Positions 14,876 through 22,875 of a DNA stretch of 64,000 nt are shown here, in pieces. Position 1 is the first letter of the stretch; the number at the start of each line of letters is the position of its first letter. The DNA is taken from assembly GCF_000720635.1 (NCBI RefSeq), contig NZ_JOCF01000019.1:1-64000 (forward strand), read 5' to 3'. The position numbers and the translations under genes are program-made. The stretch comes from Streptomyces sp. NRRL WC-3742. Lineage in GTDB: Bacteria; Actinomycetota; Actinomycetes; Streptomycetales; Streptomycetaceae. The notes under the pieces were generated by a model. The model was not told where the DNA came from. It worked only from the letters and a program-made list of their open reading frames with translations, and searched no databases.

Positions 14876-16111
14876 CTAGCCCTTGAGCAGCCCCGCCACC
14901 CCGTCCGCCAGCCGCTCGTACTCCCCGGCCCGGTTGTACAGCTGGGCGCTGACCCGCAGCACCCCGCCGCCGTCCCACGGGCGGACGGCGACGCGGGCGC
15001 CGAGCCGGCGCCACACCTCGGCCATCACCTCCCGCGCGCCCTCCTCCGTCTCGGCGACCCCGGCGGGCAGCCGCACCGCCCGCATCCACACCCCGGGCGT
15101 GGCGGGCAGCGGCCGCAGCCCGGCCCGTTCGGCGAGCATCCGCTGGCCGTACCGGGCGAGCGCGGTGTTGTGCCCGCTCACCGCCGCGGCGCCCAGCGTC
15201 CGCAGCAGCGCGAGGCCCGCCGGGGCGGCCAGCCAGGGCGTGTAGTCGCCGGTGCCGCGCCACTCGACGCTCGCCGGGTATCCCCGGTGGTCCTCCCAGG
15301 AGACGGCGAGCGGGCGGACCCGGTCGCGCCACTCGGGGCGGACGGCGAGGACTCCGGTGGGGCGCGGGGCGAAGGCCCACTTGTGCAGGTTGCCGAACCA
15401 GAAGTCCGCGTCCGGGCCGACGGGGGCGTGCAGCATGCCGGGGGCGTGGGCGCCGTCCACGACGGTGGTCACGCCGCGCCGGCGCAGTTCGGCGAGCAGT
15501 TCGGGGCCGGCGACCAGCCGGGCGGTGGGCGAGGTGAGCTGGTCGAGGACGGCGACGGTGGTGCGCCCGTCGACGGCGGCGAGCACCGCCTCCCGTACGG
15601 CCGCCTCGTCGGGCGCGTCCAGCGGGATCTCGGCGGTGCGCAGGTGGGCGCCGCGCTCGGCGGCCTTGCGGGCGACGGCCCGGGTGACGGCGCCGTAGCC
15701 GTGGTCGGTGACGAGGACGTGGTCGCCGGGGGCGAGCGGCAGGCTGTCCAGGGCGATGGACACCGCCTCGGTGACGTTGGTGACGAGCGCGAGCCCGTCC
15801 CGGTCCGTGACCAGCTCGGCGGCGATCGCCGTACGGGCCTGGGCGATGCGGGCGGGCAGGGTGGCGAAGAAGCCGTCCGGGTCGAGCTCCTCCTGTTCCC
15901 GCAGCTGCTCGCGCAGGCGCAGGACGGGCAGCGGCGGCGCGCCGTACGAGCCGTGGTTGAGGTGGGCCGTGCCCTCGGCGAGGGCGAACAGGCCCTCGGC
16001 GGCGGGCAGCGGCGCCGGGGGCTCGGCGGTCCACAGGTCCTCAGGCGCCCCAGCCCCCTCGGTCTCGTCGGGCACCTCAGCCACATCGGTCTCCTTGGTC
16101 ACCTCGGTCAC
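14876..16111 (-). CDS. class V PLP-dependent enzyme (isopenicillin N epimerase-like fold)
   Basis: A 411-residue class V aminotransferase-fold protein. Conserved features are LNHGSYGAPP near the N-terminus, TNVTEAVSIAL, the aspartate in VVDGAHAPG, and the PLP lysine in FWFGNLHKWAF. Annotators usually label such proteins isopenicillin N epimerase-like, but no beta-lactam genes are nearby; the real substrate is unknown. GTG at 16111 is chosen because GGGGAGGG precedes it. Two in-frame ATGs further upstream fall inside the operator-like motif at 16134-16147, so they are probably in the promoter. It is divergent from the S9 peptidase and probably co-regulated with it. Confidence 0.78.
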   Translation of the reverse strand: MTEVTKETDVAEVPDETEGAGAPEDLWTAEPPAPLPAAEGLFALAEGTAHLNHGSYGAPPLPVLRLREQLREQEELDPDGFFATLPARIAQARTAIAAELVTDRDGLALVTNVTEAVSIALDSLPLAPGDHVLVTDHGYGAVTRAVARKAAERGAHLRTAEIPLDAPDEAAVREAVLAAVDGRTTVAVLDQLTSPTARLVAGPELLAELRRRGVTTVVDGAHAPGMLHAPVGPDADFWFGNLHKWAFAPRPTGVLAVRPEWRDRVRPLAVSWEDHRGYPASVEWRGTGDYTPWLAAPAGLALLRTLGAAAVSGHNTALARYGQRMLAERAGLRPLPATPGVWMRAVRLPAGVAETEEGAREVMAEVWRRLGARVAVRPWDGGGVLRVSAQLYNRAGEYERLADGVAGLLKG

Positions 16112-16133
16112 GGTTCCCTCCCCGTCAATGGTG

Positions 16134-16147
16134 TGTGACATTTCACA
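16134..16147. promoter_or_regulatory. operator-like site A, TGTGACATTTCACA
   Basis: A near-palindromic 14-mer in the divergent promoter between the class V PLP enzyme and the S9 peptidase. On the minus strand a TTGACC (-35) is followed after 18 bases by TGAAAT (-10), so the site covers the -10 box. It is the best-conserved of five similar sites in this window. The proposed binder is the GntR protein at 31235-31942. Confidence 0.6.
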
Positions 16148-16194
16148 TGACATAATGCTGGCAGGTCAACGCCTCGGACGACCACGATCGGGCC

Positions 16195-18276
16195 ATGACG
16201 ATCGCCGACCCCTTCCTGGCCCTCAGCGCCCGCACCAACCGGTTCACCAACGGAGCGCCGCGCGCCTTCACCCTCGCCGAGGACGGTACCCGGCTCCTCC
16301 TGCTCCGCTCGACCGGTTCCGACGATCCCGTCGACCGCCTGTACCTGCTGGACGCCGCCACCGGCGAGGAACGCCTGGTCGCCGACCCCTCCACCCTGAT
16401 CCCCGGCCGCAGCGGCGCGCGCGCCGAACTCCCCACCCTCGAACGGCGGTTGCGCGAACGCACCCGGCTGACGGCCGCCGGTATCGGCACCTACGCGGCC
16501 ACCCCCGACCTCTCCGTCGCCGTCTTCGCCCTCGACGGCCGGCTCTTCCGCACCGACACCGCCACCGGCGTCACCAGCGAACTCCCCGCCCCCGCACCGG
16601 CGTTCGACCCCCGGCCGGACGCCCGCGGCGAGCGGATCGCCTACGTCGCCGACGACGCCCTCCACCTCGGCCCCGGCCACGAGCGGCTCTCCCCCTACGA
16701 CCCCTGCGACAGCGCCCGCTGGGGCGTCGCCGAGTTCGCCGCCGCCGAGGAGCTGGGCCGCTCCCGCGGCCACTGGTGGCGCCCGGACGGCGGTGCCCTG
16801 CTCGCCACCCGCGTCGACGAATCCGCCCTCCCCCGCCGCTACTTCGCCGACCCGGCCGCCCCCGGCGAGCCCGGCGAGGACTTCGCCTACCCGCAGGCCG
16901 GCGGCCCCAACGCCGACGTCCAGCTCTGGGTGCTCGGCCTCGACGGAACCCGCGTCCAACTCCACTGGGACGCCGAGCAGTTCCCGTACGTCTGCGCCGC
17001 CGAGTGGGCCTCGGACGGCGAGGTTCTGCTCACCGTCGCCGACCGCCTCCAGCAGAACGTGCTGCTGCTCACCGCCGACCCGGCCACCGGCGAGACCCGC
17101 GAACTCTCCCGCACGACCGACGAGTTCTGGGTCGACGACCTGCCCGGCACCCCCGCCCGGCTGCCCGACGGGCGCCTGCTCACCGTCCACGACACCCCGC
17201 TCGCCCGGGGCCTCGCCCTGGACGGCAAGCCCCTGGACACCGCCGGGCTGCAGATCCGCCGCGTCCTCGGCTCCCTCGACGGAGCCCTCCTCTGCGAGAC
17301 CGGCCAGGGCGACCCGGCCGACCAGCACCTCCACCTGATCGACCCGGACGGCGCCGCGGCCACCCCCCTCCACAGCCGCCCGGGCGCCCACCACAGCGCC
17401 CTCACCGCCGGCGGGACCGTGCTGCTCACCACCGCCACCCCCGAGGGCACCCGCCGCACCCTGCACCACAACGGCCGCGAGCTGCCCCTCACCGACCTGT
17501 CCGCCCCCCTGCCGTACACCGTCCGCCCGCACCTCGCCCGCGTCACCGAACGCGCCCTGCCCACCGCCGTCGTGTACCCGCGCGACCACGTGCCCGGCCG
17601 CCGCCTGCCCGTCCTCCTGGATGTCTACGGCGGCCCCGGCTTCCAGGCCGTCGCCACCGAACCGCGCCGCTGGCAGCTGCGCCAGTGGTGGGCCGACCAG
17701 GGCTTCGCCGTGGTCACCACCGACAACCGCGGCACGCCGTTCGTCTCCCCCGAGTTCACCCGTGCCATCTTCCGCCGCTTCTCCCAGGCGGCCCTGGACG
17801 ACCAGGTCGACGCCCTGCACGCCCTCGCCGCCGACCACCCCGACCTCGACCTCGGCCGCGTCGGCGTGCGCGGCTGGTCGTACGGCGGGTACTTCGCCGC
17901 CCTCGCGGTGCTGCGCCGCCCGGACGTCTTCCACGCCGCCTGCGCGGGCGCCCCGCCCACCGACTTCCGCCTCTACGACACCGCGTACACCGAGCGCTAC
18001 CTCGGCCTGCCGCAGGACAACCCCGAGGGCTACGCGGACGACTGCCTGCTCACCGACGCGCCCGCCCTGGAGCGCCCGCTGCTGCTGATCCACGGGCTCG
18101 CCGACGACAACGTCCACCCCTCCCACACCCTGCTGCTCTCCCAGGCCCTCACCCGCGCCGGCCGCCCGCACAGCGTCCTGCCGCTGCCGGGCGTCACCCA
18201 CATGACCCCCGGCGGCGTGAACGAGCAGCTGGCGCTCGCCGAACTCGCCTTCCTGCGCGGGGCGCTGGACCGTTGA
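16195..18276 (+). CDS. S9 family serine peptidase, dipeptidyl peptidase IV type
   Basis: A 693-residue prolyl-oligopeptidase-clan enzyme expected to cleave X-Pro dipeptides from peptide N-termini. The N-terminal beta-propeller carries the DPP4 double-glutamate motif EFAAAEELGR (Glu-185/186), which binds the free amino end of the peptide. The C-terminal alpha/beta-hydrolase domain has the nucleophile in GWSYGG (Ser-562), the aspartate in HGLADDN (about 637) and His-669 in GVTHM. No signal peptide is visible, so it should act on imported peptides in the cytoplasm. ATG at 16195 follows a TG-rich leader with a CATAAT hexamer at 16151. Its neighbours, an oligopeptide importer and an Xaa-Pro aminopeptidase, fit a role in proline-peptide use. 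Confidence 0.92.
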   Translation: MTIADPFLALSARTNRFTNGAPRAFTLAEDGTRLLLLRSTGSDDPVDRLYLLDAATGEERLVADPSTLIPGRSGARAELPTLERRLRERTRLTAAGIGTYAATPDLSVAVFALDGRLFRTDTATGVTSELPAPAPAFDPRPDARGERIAYVADDALHLGPGHERLSPYDPCDSARWGVAEFAAAEELGRSRGHWWRPDGGALLATRVDESALPRRYFADPAAPGEPGEDFAYPQAGGPNADVQLWVLGLDGTRVQLHWDAEQFPYVCAAEWASDGEVLLTVADRLQQNVLLLTADPATGETRELSRTTDEFWVDDLPGTPARLPDGRLLTVHDTPLARGLALDGKPLDTAGLQIRRVLGSLDGALLCETGQGDPADQHLHLIDPDGAAATPLHSRPGAHHSALTAGGTVLLTTATPEGTRRTLHHNGRELPLTDLSAPLPYTVRPHLARVTERALPTAVVYPRDHVPGRRLPVLLDVYGGPGFQAVATEPRRWQLRQWWADQGFAVVTTDNRGTPFVSPEFTRAIFRRFSQAALDDQVDALHALAADHPDLDLGRVGVRGWSYGGYFAALAVLRRPDVFHAACAGAPPTDFRLYDTAYTERYLGLPQDNPEGYADDCLLTDAPALERPLLLIHGLADDNVHPSHTLLLSQALTRAGRPHSVLPLPGVTHMTPGGVNEQLALAELAFLRGALDR

Positions 18277-18363
18277 ACCCGCCCGCCCGGGGCTGACAGA
18301 CTCTCCGCTCGACCGCCGCGCACCTGGCGAGACGGCACGGACGAGAACGGGGAGCACGAACGG

Positions 18364-18741
18364 ATGAGGATCGAAAGACCGGGCCCGGTCGCCGGCCGCC
18401 AGTGGACCCCACTGACGGCCGGCAACGCGGGTCTCGCCTTCGGGCTGGAACTCGCCCTGCTGGTCGCCCTGGGCTACTGGGGCTTCAAAACCGGCTCCAC
18501 CCTGGCCACCCGGCTGCTGCTCGGCCTCGGTGCCCCCGCCGCGGCCGCCACCGTCTGGGGCCTGTTCCTGGCGGCGGGCGGCCCGAAGTTCCGCCAGCCG
18601 CTGGCCGTGGAGATCGTGCTCAAGCTGCTCGTCCTCGGCACCGCCGCCCTCGCCCTGCACGCCACCGGCCGCACCACCCTGGCCTGGGTGTACGGCGGGC
18701 TCGTGGTGATCAGCGTGGCGATCGAGTACACGACCCGCTGA
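18364..18741 (+). CDS. YrdB-like small membrane protein (DUF2568)
   Basis: A 125-residue protein with four predicted membrane helices separated by short loops, including AGNAGLAFGLELALLVALGY at the start and a conserved GGPKFRQP loop in the middle. This matches the YrdB/DUF2568 family, whose function is unknown. ATG at 18364 is preceded by GGGGAG. It lies 87 bases after the S9 peptidase and could be read from the same promoter. A hairpin terminator follows. Confidence 0.8.
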   Translation: MRIERPGPVAGRQWTPLTAGNAGLAFGLELALLVALGYWGFKTGSTLATRLLLGLGAPAAAATVWGLFLAAGGPKFRQPLAVEIVLKLLVLGTAALALHATGRTTLAWVYGGLVVISVAIEYTTR

Positions 18742-18772
18742 CGCGCGGCGGCCCCGCCCGCTGACGCACAGC

Positions 18773-18815
18773 GGCCCCGGCCCGCCCTCTCGACAAGGAG
18801 GGGCAGGCCGGGGCC
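18773..18815. terminator. hairpin between convergent YrdB-like and oligopeptide ATPase genes
   Basis: GGCCCCGGCC at 18773-18782 pairs with 18806-18815. One mismatch follows, then four more pairs, GCCC with GGGC, inside. It is placed to terminate both the plus-strand YrdB-like gene and the minus-strand transporter operon. Confidence 0.65.
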
Positions 18816-18902
18816 TCGTCACATCTGGAACCCGGTCGGACGCGGCCCTCTGAAGGTTCCCCGCCCCGCCCGACCGGGCGTCTGTTGCCGGGGGTCCGTC
18901 AG

Positions 18903-18972
18903 GAGCCCTCCGGGAAGTGGGACGCCGCCTGATGGCCCGTCATGAACCCTCCGGGAAGTGGCACGCGGCCTG
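18903..18972. repeat. 29-bp imperfect direct repeat duplicating the 3' end of the oligopeptide ATPase gene
   Basis: Positions 18944-18972, the last codons of the ATPase gene on the minus strand (ending HFPEGS), recur at 18903-18931 with 26 of 29 bases identical. The second copy, beyond the stop, would also read HFPEGS and a stop, in a different frame (offset 41 bases). It is a relic of a local tail duplication. Confidence 0.7.
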
Positions 18973-19914
18973 CCGCTCGCCCGTACCGACGATCCGCAGC
19001 AGCGGCCGCTCGGTGCGGCACACCTCCTGCGCCTTCGGGCAGCGCGGGTGGAAGCTGCACCCCGCGGGCGGATTGGCCGGGCTCGGCGGGTCGCCGAGCA
19101 GCACGATCCGCTCCCGCGCCCGCTCCGCCGCCGGGTCGGGCAGCGGCACGGCGGACAGCAGCGCCCGGGTGTACGGGTGCGCGGGCTCGCCGTACACGTC
19201 GGCCTTGTCGCCGATCTCGACGATCCGCCCCAGGTACATCACCGCGACGCGGTCGCAGACCCGCTTGACCACCGACAGGTCGTGCGCGATGAACACGTAC
19301 GCCAGGCCCAGTTCCTTCTGCAGGCGCTCCATCAGGTTGACCACCTGGGCCTGGATGGAGACGTCCAGCGCGGAGACCGGCTCGTCCGCGATCACCAGCC
19401 TCGGCGAGGTGGCCAGCGACCGGGCGATGCCGATGCGCTGCGCCTGGCCGCCGGAGAACTCGTGCGGGTAGCGGTCCACGTGCTCGGGGATCAGCCCGAC
19501 CAGTTCCATCAGCTCGACGGCCCGCTTGCGCGCGTCGGCCGCGCTGGAGCCCTGCACCAGCAGCGGCTCGGAGATGATCCGGGCCACCGTCTGGCGGGGG
19601 TTGAGCGAGGAGTACGGGTCCTGGAACACCATCTGCAGGTGCCGCCGGTGCGGGCGCAGCCGGCCCTGCGGGAGGCTGCCGATCTCGGTGCCGTCGAAGG
19701 TGACGGTGCCCGAGGTCGGGTCCAGCAGCCGTACGATCATCCGCCCGGTGGTGGACTTGCCGCAGCCGGACTCGCCGACCAGCCCCAGGGTCTCCCCCGC
19801 CTCGAGGTCGAAGCTGACCCCGTCCACGGCCCGGATCGGCGCTCCGGCGCGGCCGGTGCGGCTGCGCCGGCCGGGGAAGGTCTTGACCAGGTCCTTCACG
19901 GAGAGCAAGGGCAT
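18940..19914 (-). CDS. oligopeptide ABC importer ATP-binding protein (OppF/DppF-like)
   Basis: A 324-residue ATPase of the peptide/nickel importer family, energising uptake by the two permeases encoded upstream. Walker A GESGCGKST, the Q-loop in MVFQDPYSSLNP, signature FSGGQAQR, Walker B LVIADEP and the C-terminal oligopeptide extension with the CxFHPRCP cysteine motif are all present. The ATG at 19914 overlaps the stop of the other ATPase as TGATG; a GTG three bases earlier is an alternative. It is last of five genes in the operon. Its 3' end is partly duplicated just downstream. Confidence 0.92.
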   Translation of the reverse strand: MPLLSVKDLVKTFPGRRSRTGRAGAPIRAVDGVSFDLEAGETLGLVGESGCGKSTTGRMIVRLLDPTSGTVTFDGTEIGSLPQGRLRPHRRHLQMVFQDPYSSLNPRQTVARIISEPLLVQGSSAADARKRAVELMELVGLIPEHVDRYPHEFSGGQAQRIGIARSLATSPRLVIADEPVSALDVSIQAQVVNLMERLQKELGLAYVFIAHDLSVVKRVCDRVAVMYLGRIVEIGDKADVYGEPAHPYTRALLSAVPLPDPAAERARERIVLLGDPPSPANPPAGCSFHPRCPKAQEVCRTERPLLRIVGTGERQAACHFPEGS

Positions 19915-20918
19915 CACGACACCACTTCCGACGACGGCACCAACGGCAGGTGGCAGGCCGCCATGTGCCCGGGCCCGAGCGGGTCGAGCAGGGGCCGTTC
20001 GGCCAGGCAGCGGGCGTGGTCCTCGGCCGGCGCGGCGGTGGTGCGGGCGCAGCGCGGGGCGAAGGCACAGCCGGGGGCGGGGGCGAGCAGCGAGGGCGGG
20101 GTGCCCGGGATGGCCCGCAGCGGGGCGTCGTCGCCGTCGTCGAGGCGGGGCAGCGAGTCGAGCAGCCCGCGGGTGTACGGGTGGGCGGGCTGCGCGAACA
20201 GCCGGTCCACCGGGGCCTGTTCGGCCGCGCGGCCGCCGTACATGACGAGCACCTCGTGGGCGACCCTGGCGACGACGCCGAGGTCGTGGGTGATCATCAC
20301 GACGCCGAGGCCGCGCTCCTGCTGGATGCGGGCGATCAGGTCGAGGATCTGCGCCTGGACGGTGACGTCGAGGGCGGTGGTGGGCTCGTCGGCGATGAGC
20401 AGGTCGGGTTCGCAGGCCAGCGCCATGGCGATCATGACGCGCTGGCGCATGCCGCCGGAGAACTGGTGCGGGTACTCGTCGACGCGCCGGGCCGGTTCGG
20501 GGATGCCGACCTCGGCCAGCATCTCGATCGCCCTGGCCCGGCCGGCCTTGCGGCCCGCCTTGAAGTGCACCCGGTAGTGCTCGGCGATCTGCTCGCCGAC
20601 GGTGTAGAAGGGGTGCAGGCTGGAGAGCGGGTCCTGGAAGATCATCGCGATCCGCCGGCCCCTCACCGTCCTCAATTCCCCTTCGCCGAGCCCGTTGAGC
20701 TCCTGCCCGTTGAGCCGGATCGAGCCCTCGACCCCGGCGCCCAGGTGCAGGCCCATGACGGCGAGCGAGGTGACGGACTTGCCGCTGCCGGACTCGCCGA
20801 CCAGGCCGAGGGTGCGGCCGGCCTCGACGGAGAAGGAGATGCCGTCCACCGCCCGGACGGTGCCGCGCGGCGTGGAGAAGGCGACCTTGAGCCCCTCGAC
20901 CTCCAACAGTGCGGTCAT
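19914..20918 (-). CDS. oligopeptide ABC importer ATP-binding protein (OppD/DppD-like)
   Basis: A 334-residue ATPase, the partner of the OppF-like subunit. Walker A GESGSGKSV, MIFQDPLSSLHPF, signature FSGGMRQR, Walker B LLIADEP and the C-terminal CAFAPRC extension are visible. It is coupled at both ends: its ATG overlaps the stop of the first permease as TGATG, and its own stop overlaps the OppF-like start. Together the two ATPases make the heterodimeric motor usual for dipeptide and oligopeptide uptake. Confidence 0.92.
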   Translation of the reverse strand: MTALLEVEGLKVAFSTPRGTVRAVDGISFSVEAGRTLGLVGESGSGKSVTSLAVMGLHLGAGVEGSIRLNGQELNGLGEGELRTVRGRRIAMIFQDPLSSLHPFYTVGEQIAEHYRVHFKAGRKAGRARAIEMLAEVGIPEPARRVDEYPHQFSGGMRQRVMIAMALACEPDLLIADEPTTALDVTVQAQILDLIARIQQERGLGVVMITHDLGVVARVAHEVLVMYGGRAAEQAPVDRLFAQPAHPYTRGLLDSLPRLDDGDDAPLRAIPGTPPSLLAPAPGCAFAPRCARTTAAPAEDHARCLAERPLLDPLGPGHMAACHLPLVPSSEVVS

Positions 20919-21904
20919 CAGTACCTCACTCTCGGGTCGACGAACGCGTAGAGCAGGTCGACCAGCAGGTTCGCGACGACGATGAAGAAGGCCGCGAGCA
21001 GGGTGACGCCGAGGATGACCGGCTGGTCCGAGCGGGCCAGCCCGTCGTAGAACAGCCGGCCGACGCCGGGCAGGCCGAAGATCGACTCGGTGATGACGGC
21101 CCCGGCCAGCAGCCCGCCGAGGTCCATGCCGAAGATGGTGAGGATCGGCGTCATCGCGGAGCGCAGCCCGTGCTTGACCGTGACGGTGCGCAGCGGCAGG
21201 CCCTTGGCCCGCGCGGTGCGGATGTACGGCTCGGCCATCGCCTCGATCATCGAGTTGCGGCTCTGGCGCGCGTACATGGCCGCGTACAGCAGGGCCAGCG
21301 CGATCCAGGGCAGCAGCAGGTTGGTGGCCCAGTCGACGGGATCGTCGGTGAACTCGTGGTACGCCGGGTACGGCAGCAGCCCTGCCGTCCTGACGACGCC
21401 CCAGATCAGCATGATCGAGGTGAAGTAGACCGGCAGCGAGGCGGCGCCGACCGAGAGCACCATCAGGCTCCGGTCCGCGAAGCCGCCCTTGCGCAGCGCC
21501 GAGGTGACGCCCGCGCCGAGGCCGAGGGCCAGCCAGAGCACGGCCGAGCCGATGGCCAGCGAGATCGAGACCGGCAGGCGGTCGGTGAGCAGGTCCCAGA
21601 CCGGCAGCGAGTACTCGTAGGAGTAGCCGAGGCAGGGGAAGTCGCAGTGCACGGCGCTGGGGCCGGTGCCGTAGTCGCGGCCGGCGAAGATGCCCGTCAG
21701 GTAGTCGGCGAACTGCTGCCAGACCGACTTGTCCAGGCCCATCGCGGCCTTGACGTCGGCGAGCCGTTCGGGGCTGCAGGTCTTGCCGCAGGCCGCGGCG
21801 GCGGGGTCGTTGGGCAGCAGGTAGAAGATGGTGAAGGTGATGGCGCAGATGGCGAGCAGGATGCCCGCCACGCCGAGCAGGCGGCGGCCGAGGTAGAGGA
21901 TCAC
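20918..21904 (-). CDS. oligopeptide ABC importer permease (OppB/DppB-like)
   Basis: A 328-residue inner-membrane subunit with a first transmembrane helix at residues 8-30, a periplasmic loop carrying several cysteines (AACGKTCSP, HCDFPCLG), and five further helices. The conserved EAMAEPYIRTARAKG cytoplasmic loop couples to the ATPases. The length and loop motif fit DppB/OppB. Its start overlaps the stop of the second permease gene as ATGA. The cysteine-bearing loop is typical of some actinobacterial members. Confidence 0.9.
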   Translation of the reverse strand: MILYLGRRLLGVAGILLAICAITFTIFYLLPNDPAAAACGKTCSPERLADVKAAMGLDKSVWQQFADYLTGIFAGRDYGTGPSAVHCDFPCLGYSYEYSLPVWDLLTDRLPVSISLAIGSAVLWLALGLGAGVTSALRKGGFADRSLMVLSVGAASLPVYFTSIMLIWGVVRTAGLLPYPAYHEFTDDPVDWATNLLLPWIALALLYAAMYARQSRNSMIEAMAEPYIRTARAKGLPLRTVTVKHGLRSAMTPILTIFGMDLGGLLAGAVITESIFGLPGVGRLFYDGLARSDQPVILGVTLLAAFFIVVANLLVDLLYAFVDPRVRY

Positions 21905-22863
21905 GACCGGCCTCCCCGGGGGTCGAGGATGTCGCGCAGCGCGTCGCCGAGCAGGGTGAAGGCGAGGACGGCGAGGAAGAGGAAGACCGTCGGGATGAGG
22001 AAGTACGTCGGGTCGGTCTCGTAGTACTTGATGCTCTCGGCGATCATCTGCCCCCAGGAGGAGGTCGGCGGCCGCACGCCCACGCCGAGGTAGCTGAGGG
22101 CCGCCTCGGTGGCGATCATGCCGGGGATCAGCAGCGTGGTGTACGCGATGACCGGTCCGGAGACGTTCGGCAGGATCTCCCGGGTGAGGATGCGCCAGGA
22201 GCGGGCGCCGCCGACCTTGGCGGCCTCGACGTACTCGCGGTGCTTGAGGGAGAGGGTCTGACCACGCACGACGCGGGCGATGCCCGGCCAGGTGAACAGG
22301 CCGATGACCAGTGTGATCAGCAGGATCCGGTTGACGTCCTGGGCCACCGACATCATCGCGATCATGAAGATCAGCGAGGGGAAGGACATCGTGAGGTCCA
22401 TCAGCCGGGACAGCACGGCGTCGGTGCGGCCGCCGAAGTAGCCGGCGGCGATGCCGGCCAGGGTGCCGGCGACCACGACCACGGCGGTGGCGGTGAAGGC
22501 GATCAGCAGCGAGACCTGGCCGCCGTGCAGCACCCGGGCGAACAGGTCGCGGCCGGTGGTCGGCTCGACGCCCAGCCAGTGCCGGGCGCCGATGCCGCCG
22601 AAGTCGCCCCGGGGCGTGCCGCCCAGGTACGAGTCGACGGACCGCTTGTCGAACTCCTCGGGCGACCAGCCCCCGAGCTCGCTCAACGGGCCGGCCAGGG
22701 CGGCCGCCAGGACCAGCACGGCGACCGTGATCAGGCCGAACCGGGCCGAACCCTTGGCCCAGAGCTGGTCCCAGACCAGCCGCCAGGGCCCGCGCCCGGC
22801 GGCCTTCGCGGGGCCCGCCGGCGCGGCGGTGGCCGCGTCGACGGGCTCAGTGGTGGTACTCAT
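21901..22863 (-). CDS. oligopeptide ABC importer permease (OppC/DppC-like)
   Basis: A 320-residue permease with an N-terminal cytoplasmic tail of about 30 residues, a membrane helix, a periplasmic loop, then the OppC-type block of helices. The coupling loop KHREYVEAAKVGGA is conserved, and GWSPEEFDKRSVDSYLGG sits in the periplasmic part. It starts with ATG at 22863, 12 bases after the binding-protein gene stop, so it belongs to the same operon. Confidence 0.9.
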   Translation of the reverse strand: MSTTTEPVDAATAAPAGPAKAAGRGPWRLVWDQLWAKGSARFGLITVAVLVLAAALAGPLSELGGWSPEEFDKRSVDSYLGGTPRGDFGGIGARHWLGVEPTTGRDLFARVLHGGQVSLLIAFTATAVVVVAGTLAGIAAGYFGGRTDAVLSRLMDLTMSFPSLIFMIAMMSVAQDVNRILLITLVIGLFTWPGIARVVRGQTLSLKHREYVEAAKVGGARSWRILTREILPNVSGPVIAYTTLLIPGMIATEAALSYLGVGVRPPTSSWGQMIAESIKYYETDPTYFLIPTVFLFLAVLAFTLLGDALRDILDPRGGRS

Positions 22864-22875
22864 CGGTTCCGGACC

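Noticed and set aside
14876..16111. Beta-lactam biosynthesis (isopenicillin N epimerase)
   Set aside because: Only the fold matches. No ACV synthetase, isopenicillin N synthase or expandase gene is near.
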